From an uncultured Paraprevotella sp. (GTDB lineage: Bacteria; Bacteroidota; Bacteroidia; Bacteroidales; Bacteroidaceae), in contig URDY01000025.1 of the NCBI GenBank assembly GCA_900546665.1, positions 1 to 41,159 on the forward strand: a stretch of 41,159 bases of DNA. Direction: 5' to 3'. Position numbers and translations under genes: made by a program. Every line of letters starts with the position of its first letter. Position 1 is the first letter of the stretch. Shown piece after piece: positions 35,691 to 41,159 of the stretch. The notes under the pieces were generated by a model. It was not told the origin of the DNA and did not search any database. It saw nothing but the letters and a program-made list of their open reading frames with translations.

Positions 35691-35942
35691 ATGAAGAAAG
35701 ATATTCATCCAGACAATTACCGTCCTGTTGTTTTCAAAGATATGAGCAACGGTGACATGTTCCTTTCACGCTCTACTTGCAAAACTAACGATACAGTAGA
35801 ATTTGAAGGCGAAACTTATCCTGTAGTTAAACTTGAAATCTCAAGCTCTTCTCACCCGTTCTATACAGGTAAGAGCAAATTGGTGGATACAGCTGGTCGC
35901 GTAGACAAGTTCATGAACCGTTACGCAAAGACTCGCAAATAA
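35691..35942 (+). CDS. rpmE2: 50S ribosomal protein L31, type B
   Basis: The 83-residue protein is a type B (zinc-independent) L31: [19 protein letters not shown] at the start, SRSTCK, then [23 protein letters not shown]. It lacks the CxxC zinc pairs of type A L31. The protein bridges the two ribosomal subunits. The gene stands alone between a strong promoter and a strong terminator. Whether a type A copy exists elsewhere cannot be seen. In other bacteria the type B form is often tied to zinc limitation, but no Zur box could be identified. Confidence 0.96.
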   Translation: MKKDIHPDNYRPVVFKDMSNGDMFLSRSTCKTNDTVEFEGETYPVVKLEISSSSHPFYTGKSKLVDTAGRVDKFMNRYAKTRK

Positions 35943-35969
35943 GCCTATATCATCAAATCAGATATAAGA

Positions 35970-36006
35970 AAAATGTGGATGTTCCTAACGGAATCATCCA
36001 CATTTT
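35970..36006. terminator. Two-way terminator between L31 and the DUF3256 gene
   Basis: AAAATGTGGATG (35970-35981) pairs with CATCCACATTTT (35995-36006), extended by TTCC/GGAA around a TAAC loop with one unpaired base. T-rich tails lie on both strands, so it fits convergent termination. Confidence 0.9.
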
Positions 36007-36041
36007 CTTTTGTATACTTTCAATCTGTGTTTTTTCTCTCA

Positions 36042-36680
36042 TTAAAACTCTGGTATAAAACTTTTAGATTCACGTTTCCATTCATAAACCAGCGGATGAA
36101 GAACACTTTTCATTTTCTTATCTTTTTCTTCATCAGTCTTGTCCAACTGAACCTCCAGAGTTAATCTCGTCTGATCAGCCGACAAACATGCCGACACAAA
36201 ATGCATGGCCTGCTCACGCTGCATGGAACGGATATCCACATCGGTAATTGAATCGTTGGCCTGCCAGAAATCGTTATACTCAGGCCACTTAATCCATTTT
36301 TCACGTGGCAACAACTTCCATTTGTCTGTATATACAGCCACCGTACTTTCACGAACAGGTCCGGAGTAGGTCTTAACCACACAAATATAACTGATACTAT
36401 CCGCCACCGGCAACAATTTCATTTCAACCAGACATGAGGAAGTTAAATTCAGGTTCAGGTAATCCTCTGTCAGGGTTTTCAATTCTGAAAATCCATCGAA
36501 CCGGTTACGAACACGGGCTTCCATATTGTTTTCTATAAAATCTATGCAATCCAATCTGTTATTTTTAGTCATGACTTCCAATACACTATCCGGCATACTG
36601 GCAAAGACATCGCGCATACGTTGTGCAGATACCCCCTGCAAACTCAACAGAAAGATCAAAAAAAAGAGACTCTTCTTCAT
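36042..36680 (-). CDS. DUF3256 family exported protein
   Basis: The 212-residue protein has a signal peptide (1-19, cut near VSA-QRM), so it enters the periplasm. It resembles DUF3256 of Bacteroidales, which has no known function; the stretch FASMPDSVLEVMTKNNRLD is the most typical. The rest is predicted beta-rich with alternating polar and aromatic residues. No lipobox or catalytic motif is seen. A TATTTTTG -7 box may lie at 36702-36709 on the minus strand. It is 79 bases from the EamA gene and may be transcribed separately. Confidence 0.8.
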   Translation of the reverse strand: MKKSLFFLIFLLSLQGVSAQRMRDVFASMPDSVLEVMTKNNRLDCIDFIENNMEARVRNRFDGFSELKTLTEDYLNLNLTSSCLVEMKLLPVADSISYICVVKTYSGPVRESTVAVYTDKWKLLPREKWIKWPEYNDFWQANDSITDVDIRSMQREQAMHFVSACLSADQTRLTLEVQLDKTDEEKDKKMKSVLHPLVYEWKRESKSFIPEF

Positions 36681-36759
36681 ATCAATGCATTTTAATATTC
36701 ACAAAAATAATGCTTTTCTTTCAAACCAAACCGTTACAGGCCTATTTTCCTTTCATCCG

Positions 36760-37680
36760 CTAACCTTTGGAACCTATATAAAGGAATATCATACCCAACA
36801 AAACAAGCAAGAGATCAATAGCCTTGCTCTTGAGATTCTTCTCACGGAAAACCATGGCACCAAAAAGGAACGATACCACAACACTTCCTCTTCTGATCAT
36901 TGAAACGATAGAGATCATCGCACCATCCAGACTCAGAGAATAGAAATAGACAAAATCTGCTGCTGAAAGAAATAATGAAATCAGAATAATACACCAGTCC
37001 CATCTGAACGGTGTAGTCTGTTTACGACGTGGATACCACAAAAGAAGCATCATTGCTCCCATCATGCCAAACTGATAAAAATTATAATAACTCTGTACAA
37101 CCATACGGTCCAGCCCTACTCCACCGTTATCAGGTGATGCCATCAAATATTTATCATACAAACCGCTGATTGCCCCCAACACACTGGCCAGAACAATAAA
37201 ATAGATCCATTTGTCATGTTTAAAATCAATACCTTCTTTCTTTCCGCTTTTACTTAACATAAAGAAAGACAATATGGCCAGTATCACACCGACCCATTGA
37301 TAAAGGTTAAGCTGCTCCCCGAATACCAACAAAGCACCTATTAACACCATCACGGGGCGGGTGGCATTAATCGGTCCAACGATGGTCAGAGGCAAATGTT
37401 TCATTCCAAAATAACCGAAAATCCAGGAAGACAAGACAATACAAGACTTCAACAGAATATACTTCTGTGCTTCCCAACCTGAAACCGGAATATAAAGCGT
37501 CTGGTTCTCATCAATCATTCCACACGCAGAAAAAACAATCAACGGAAGAAATATCAAACTGCAAAATAACGTATTGAGAAACAAAACCGGTATAACAGCA
37601 TTGTCCTTCAACGATTTCTTCTTAAATACATCATAAAATCCCAACAGGGCAGCCGATGTAAATGCCAATATTAACCACAT
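36760..37680 (-). CDS. EamA-family (DMT superfamily) transporter
   Basis: This is an inner-membrane protein of 306 residues with about ten helices. The first half has LAFTSAALLGFYDVFKKKSL and PINATRPVMVLIGALLVFGE near helix 4, while the second half (from about 160) has KDYLMAS-like loops and VSMIRRGSVVVSFLFGAMVFRE near helix 9. These Pro/Arg-containing segments are conserved in EamA proteins. The substrate is unknown. It follows truA by 25 bases, so the two genes form one operon. Confidence 0.87.
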   Translation of the reverse strand: MWLILAFTSAALLGFYDVFKKKSLKDNAVIPVLFLNTLFCSLIFLPLIVFSACGMIDENQTLYIPVSGWEAQKYILLKSCIVLSSWIFGYFGMKHLPLTIVGPINATRPVMVLIGALLVFGEQLNLYQWVGVILAILSFFMLSKSGKKEGIDFKHDKWIYFIVLASVLGAISGLYDKYLMASPDNGGVGLDRMVVQSYYNFYQFGMMGAMMLLLWYPRRKQTTPFRWDWCIILISLFLSAADFVYFYSLSLDGAMISIVSMIRRGSVVVSFLFGAMVFREKNLKSKAIDLLLVLLGMIFLYIGSKG

Positions 37681-37705
37681 CTTTTTTACCTTTTATTTCA
37701 TTCTA

Positions 37706-38479
37706 TCATTTATATTCAAAACAACGGTCAGGATAAGCCACATCCACCAGAAAGAGGGCATTACCTGGCATTGACTCCCCTGCCTTGCAGCGGTTTTTCC
37801 CCTCTATGACTTGCCGGAAACCTTCCAAAGTCAGTTTTCCCCTACCAACTTCCACCAACGTACCGACTACAGCACGAACCATATTACGTAAGAAACGATC
37901 TGCTTTAATTTCAAAACGCCATTCACCCGGAGATAACTGCACCCATTCGGCTTTCATAATTTTGCAGTTATTGGTTTTCGTATCCGTATGCAACTTGCTG
38001 AAACTCGTAAAATCCGTATAATCAAACAATATACGGGCTGCCTCATTCATCCTTTCAAAATCTAAAGCAGAATAAAGACGACAGGAATAAGCCCGCAGAA
38101 AAGGTGATTTGCCGACATGAATATAATAATGATAAGTTCGCGACAAAGCATCAAAACGGGCATGCGCATCACTGGCTACAGGCAGGACCTTATACACTGA
38201 GATATCCGGTGGGAGCAAACGGTTAAGTTTATCCGTCAACCATCGGCCATCAATAAGTTTTTGGGTATCTTCCGGATATTCATAATCAAAATGTGCCACC
38301 ATCAGCCGGGCATGCACACCTGCATCCGTACGGCCGGCTCCGACTATAGGAACAGGCTGGCGCAACAACGTGGCTAATGCTTCCTGCACCACTTGTTGAA
38401 CACTGATACCATTAGGCTGTATTTGCCAACCATGATAACACGTGCCGTCATAAGCCATATATAAAAAATATCTTTGCAT
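37706..38479 (-). CDS. truA: tRNA pseudouridine(38-40) synthase TruA
   Basis: TruA makes pseudouridine at positions 38-40 of the tRNA anticodon arm. The 257 residues show [17 protein letters not shown] at the start, the catalytic Asp52 in [17 protein letters not shown], and [14 protein letters not shown] near the end. The start at 38479 fits family members that begin with M-x-RYFLYxAYDG. The start codon lies in the right arm of a 13-bp palindrome whose left arm holds the promoter's -7 box, and a T6 run lies within codons 4-6. It is the first gene of a two-gene operon with an EamA transporter. Confidence 0.96.
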   Translation of the reverse strand: MQRYFLYMAYDGTCYHGWQIQPNGISVQQVVQEALATLLRQPVPIVGAGRTDAGVHARLMVAHFDYEYPEDTQKLIDGRWLTDKLNRLLPPDISVYKVLPVASDAHARFDALSRTYHYYIHVGKSPFLRAYSCRLYSALDFERMNEAARILFDYTDFTSFSKLHTDTKTNNCKIMKAEWVQLSPGEWRFEIKADRFLRNMVRAVVGTLVEVGRGKLTLEGFRQVIEGKNRCKAGESMPGNALFLVDVAYPDRCFEYK

Positions 38480-38507
38480 CCTTTCGTTTTTTTAGGATGC
38501 AAAGATA
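38463..38507 (-). terminator. Palindrome overlapping the truA promoter and start codon
   Basis: Arms TATCTTTGCATCC (38469-38481) and its exact complement (38495-38507) flank a 13-base loop. On the minus strand the first arm is also a perfect -7 box (38507-38500), and the second arm contains the truA ATG and is followed by six T. It can act as a terminator for read-through from the endonuclease I gene. Confidence 0.6.
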
Positions 38508-38515
38508 CGCATTTT

Positions 38516-40867
38516 TTATTTAATGATATAATAATCGGGTTTCAAGCCTTTCAGCGCGTCTTTTCGCTTGGCCGTCCGGATATAAATACCACTTACTGTA
38601 TAAACTCTGACCACATCATCCGGCTTGAGTTCAGCTGTAGTTATGCCATCTCCACCTTCAGTATAATTATTCATCTGAATATCATCTACATTAAGCCGCT
38701 TGCCATTCGTACCCGTTGCCTCGAATTTCAATCTGATCTGACCGTCTACATGCAAATAATAGGCATAACGTTTCCAATCTCCGGCCTGAAATGTCAGCTC
38801 CTTTACCACAGGAATCCAAACCTGACCACCATCCAGAGAATAGCTGACTGTAAGTTTGGCGCCTGTATCCTTATTATATGGTCCGGCATAGAATATCAAC
38901 GAGTCACAACCATTAAGTTTATCATCTTTCATTTCAAATACCGTGGTGTATGTATTGTTGTCTTTTACCACTTTCATGCGCACTGCGTTACCGCCATTCT
39001 TACGGTCTCCTGCCGTATTTCCAATCAGCGTCTGATTCATATACCAGGTAGCAGCTGCACAAGTCACTTCGCCTTCAGCGTATGCCGATTTGCTTCCTGC
39101 TTCGAAATTCTCAAAAAAAGCCTTTGAAAGGTCTATTTCAGCAGACAAACTGATCACCAATTCTTCAACTCCCTTTGTCGATAAAATCATTTCACTCTCG
39201 AGCAACCCCTCATTTTCGGTCATACCCACTCTGACATAGAATACTGGATTAGTGCCGGAAACCGTTATATTCTGCATCCACTCCTCACCATTGACACTCA
39301 CTTCAAATGGTTGTTCTACAGAAACGGTTATCTTGTTTTCTGGTAATTCCAAAGCCGTCAATTTTACGGTCTGAGAGGCTGAAGGAGTTTCCGGTGCCGT
39401 CACAAAGAGCATTTCGGACACATTGGCTGTAAAGATAGGAGAAACTTCAGGCATACTGACTTCCACTTCATTGGATGACATTATGACGTCGCCATTCTCA
39501 TCCAACATATAAACCTTATAATAATAAGTAGTAGCCCCTTTCAAATCCGTAACCGTATGTTGCGTTTCAGAAAGATTTAACGGATAACCAGACAAAGACA
39601 CAGGATCACCATTCTTATCCTTGGTATAGACATCAAGACGATAAACCTGATCATTCCCCATGCTCAACCATGAAGCAACAAATTGCCTTGTATAGACATT
39701 ACATATCATGTCTTTGGCTTCATAAGCAGGAATACCATCTACAAAATCAACCAACAACGTATCCGTCTGTTCAAAGCCATCGCCTGTAATCCGTAAAACA
39801 GTGCGTTGCTCACCAGGCTCACTTACATTACAGAACACCCTGATGCGCGCTCCTTGGGTCACTTCATCTCCACTCAAAGATGTTTTATCCAATTTAAAAT
39901 TAGCATTATCCACACTCAACACCACTCCTTCGGACAAATTGCGGCCTCCTAAGGTCAGTTCCGCTTGCAAACCACAACTCATGGCTTGCAAGCCATAATC
40001 CAGCAATTCCTGTTTCTGCGGCAAGAACAAGACCGGATCTTTGCTGCCATTATCCGTATAAAAACGATAAGTCACACTATCTCCCCAAATGTAATCAGCA
40101 AGTTGCGGATAGTCGACAAAAGGATTTCTGTTTCCCTGTATATCACTGACCACCTCGTTTCGTTGACGCTCTATTTCGTCCACAGGATCGGCATCATTCC
40201 ACTGCAAAAGCAAACTGGTAATCCATGGCCGTAATGTCGGATAACGGTTTCTCTCTACGACAAGCAATCCTTCTGTTGTCTGCCATTCATCCACATAGTC
40301 TTCATAACAGGTTGCCATATAAAAAAATGTTCTGGCAAAATCTCCTTTCCATTCATCTGCAGGTTCCCAAACCGTAATCAATGAATCCTCACGATATGAA
40401 GTAGAACGGCCTACTTTGATCACTCCATTGTCAAATGCAGGTGCTTCCGTCACTACCCCCATCGGATTGTTACTCTTACGCCCATTGGCTGTTGCATCAC
40501 TCGGAAACAGATTGAAAAGATCACAATAAGCGTTATTCACGGTATGTCCCCACCAGCTATTGGCAAAAACATGTTCAATATTCATTCCTTCCACTGCATT
40601 CTCCCCGTCAAAATAACGTATCTCATGACTATAACGGTCGCGTACCTGTCCGCCTTCCATCCAATCAGCAGCTTTAAAGCCGGACCAGGTATATCCCTCT
40701 CCCTTTCCACCATAGGACAACACATAGTCAGGCTGGATCAACTCATGCAAAGCTGTTTTAAGCTCACCTTTTGTCAATCCCTCCACACTATAATAATAAG
40801 GATGCTGTGCACTAAGCGTCATCACAGCCAGCATCCAAACACTAAATAATGAAAACAGTTTTCTCAT
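38516..40867 (-). CDS. Secreted endonuclease I family protein with fn3-, Ig- and jelly-roll-like C-terminal domains
   Basis: The 783-residue protein has a signal peptide (1-20, cut near LSAQ). The endonuclease I domain (about 25-265) holds the His-Me-finger motif NIEHVFANSWW at 96-106 with catalytic His99, then CDLFNLFPSD with Asn119 and KSNNPMG. Family members are periplasmic or secreted DNases. The rest consists of an Ig-like stretch (about 285-370), an fn3-like unit (about 375-465), a further Ig-like unit (about 470-575), a jelly-roll-like domain (about 580-745) and a final segment resembling a sorting tail (VYTVSGIYIR, then LKGLKPDYYIIK). This tail looks like the type 9 secretion signal of other Bacteroidetes, but whether it works here is unknown. 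A TATATTTG -7 box lies at 40894-40901. Confidence 0.9.
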   Translation of the reverse strand: MRKLFSLFSVWMLAVMTLSAQHPYYYSVEGLTKGELKTALHELIQPDYVLSYGGKGEGYTWSGFKAADWMEGGQVRDRYSHEIRYFDGENAVEGMNIEHVFANSWWGHTVNNAYCDLFNLFPSDATANGRKSNNPMGVVTEAPAFDNGVIKVGRSTSYREDSLITVWEPADEWKGDFARTFFYMATCYEDYVDEWQTTEGLLVVERNRYPTLRPWITSLLLQWNDADPVDEIERQRNEVVSDIQGNRNPFVDYPQLADYIWGDSVTYRFYTDNGSKDPVLFLPQKQELLDYGLQAMSCGLQAELTLGGRNLSEGVVLSVDNANFKLDKTSLSGDEVTQGARIRVFCNVSEPGEQRTVLRITGDGFEQTDTLLVDFVDGIPAYEAKDMICNVYTRQFVASWLSMGNDQVYRLDVYTKDKNGDPVSLSGYPLNLSETQHTVTDLKGATTYYYKVYMLDENGDVIMSSNEVEVSMPEVSPIFTANVSEMLFVTAPETPSASQTVKLTALELPENKITVSVEQPFEVSVNGEEWMQNITVSGTNPVFYVRVGMTENEGLLESEMILSTKGVEELVISLSAEIDLSKAFFENFEAGSKSAYAEGEVTCAAATWYMNQTLIGNTAGDRKNGGNAVRMKVVKDNNTYTTVFEMKDDKLNGCDSLIFYAGPYNKDTGAKLTVSYSLDGGQVWIPVVKELTFQAGDWKRYAYYLHVDGQIRLKFEATGTNGKRLNVDDIQMNNYTEGGDGITTAELKPDDVVRVYTVSGIYIRTAKRKDALKGLKPDYYIIK

Positions 40868-41038
40868 AGGGTCTAATTATTGGTTTACATTTCCAAATAT
40901 AATCAAAAGCCGACAGAGTTCCTTAAATATAACATTGAAATTTAGAGTCTAAATAGAAAATAAAGAGAAAGGAAACATCATGAAAACGAGATTCGAACAA
41001 TAAAAAGAACCAACTTATCTAATCTCCTAAAACAGAAA

Positions 41039-41072
41039 ATCCCTCCGGAACAGTGTGTCGTTCCGGAAGGAT
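41039..41072 (-). terminator. rRNA operon terminator
   Basis: Arms at 41039-41051 and 41060-41072 form a 13-bp GC-rich stem (one U-G pair on the minus strand) with an 8-base loop. A T-rich tail (TTTTCTGTTTT) follows on the minus strand. It lies about 19 bases past the 5S rRNA end. Confidence 0.9.
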
Positions 41073-41090
41073 CTCTCTTGTCTGAAAAAA

Positions 41091-41159
41091 AACGGCGGCT
41101 GCCTACTCTCCCACGGGTGTGCAGTACCATCGGCGCAAGCGGGCTTAACTTCTCTGTTC
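41091..41159 (-). rRNA. rrf: 5S ribosomal RNA, 3' part, cut by window edge
   Basis: The minus strand reads GAACAGAGAAGTTAAGCCCG, then GCGCCGATGGTACTG and GGGAGAGTAGG, the conserved core and 3' half of 5S rRNA. About 69 bases are inside the window; the 5' part lies outside. The exact 3' end (41091) is estimated. It is presumably the last gene of an rRNA operon coming from the right. Confidence 0.95.

Noticed and set aside
1..41159. CRISPR array, tRNA genes, insertion sequences or prophage
   Set aside because: No regularly spaced repeats, tRNA cloverleaf, transposase, integrase or phage structural gene was recognised.

Overview
The window looks like a chromosomal piece of a gut-type Bacteroidales bacterium, close to Bacteroides/Phocaeicola. 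I infer this from Bacteroidetes-type promoters (a -7 box of the form TAnnTTTG before many genes), few Shine-Dalgarno sites, lipoproteins with acidic residues after the lipidated Cys, families largely confined to the phylum (DUF4831, DUF3256, DUF5689), a TonB-dependent receptor, and a Bacteroides-like 5S rRNA end. No species was determined, and all family calls come from reading the translations by eye.

Layout. (1) 478-3288: uvrA, a DNA-repair ATPase. (2) 14124 down to 3331, minus strand: a compact nine-gene exopolysaccharide operon of the Wzx/Wzy type. In transcription order it holds the initiating sugar-phosphate transferase, a six-SLBB outer-membrane export protein, a Wzz-like chain-length protein, an EpsG-type polymerase, a flippase, a beta-propeller protein of unknown role and three family-2 glycosyltransferases. 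A 767-base AT-rich region with its promoter lies upstream. (3) 14892-19493, plus strand: an EamA transporter, a stand-alone AICAR transformylase with a 70-residue basic protein behind it, a strong terminator, and a Kef/CPA2-type antiporter.

(4) 23903 down to 19502, minus strand: a housekeeping operon hpt-adk-obgE-pgeF-M23 peptidase, with coupled starts at its end. It is divergent from an NAD(P)HX repair gene plus DUF4831 (23989-26588). (5) Class II fructose-bisphosphate aldolase on the minus strand.

(6) 27982-35570: a cluster for extracellular nucleic-acid or phosphoester work. A secreted endonuclease/exonuclease/phosphatase-family protein is divergent from a TonB-dependent-receptor-like barrel, two lipoproteins with predicted OB-like domains, and a lipoprotein DNA/RNA non-specific endonuclease. 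A third secreted nuclease (endonuclease I) lies at 38516-40867. (7) Ribosomal protein L31 type B, a DUF3256 protein, an EamA transporter and truA. (8) At the right edge, the 3' part of a 5S rRNA and an rRNA-operon terminator, both on the minus strand.

The best candidate for a little-described system is the receptor/OB-lipoprotein/nuclease cluster, which reads like a nucleic-acid counterpart of a polysaccharide-utilization locus. Other points of interest are a palindrome joining the end of endonuclease I to the truA promoter and start codon, a duplicated LytM peptidase whose first copy has lost its metal ligands, the beta-propeller in the exopolysaccharide operon, and the stand-alone AICAR transformylase with its small partner.
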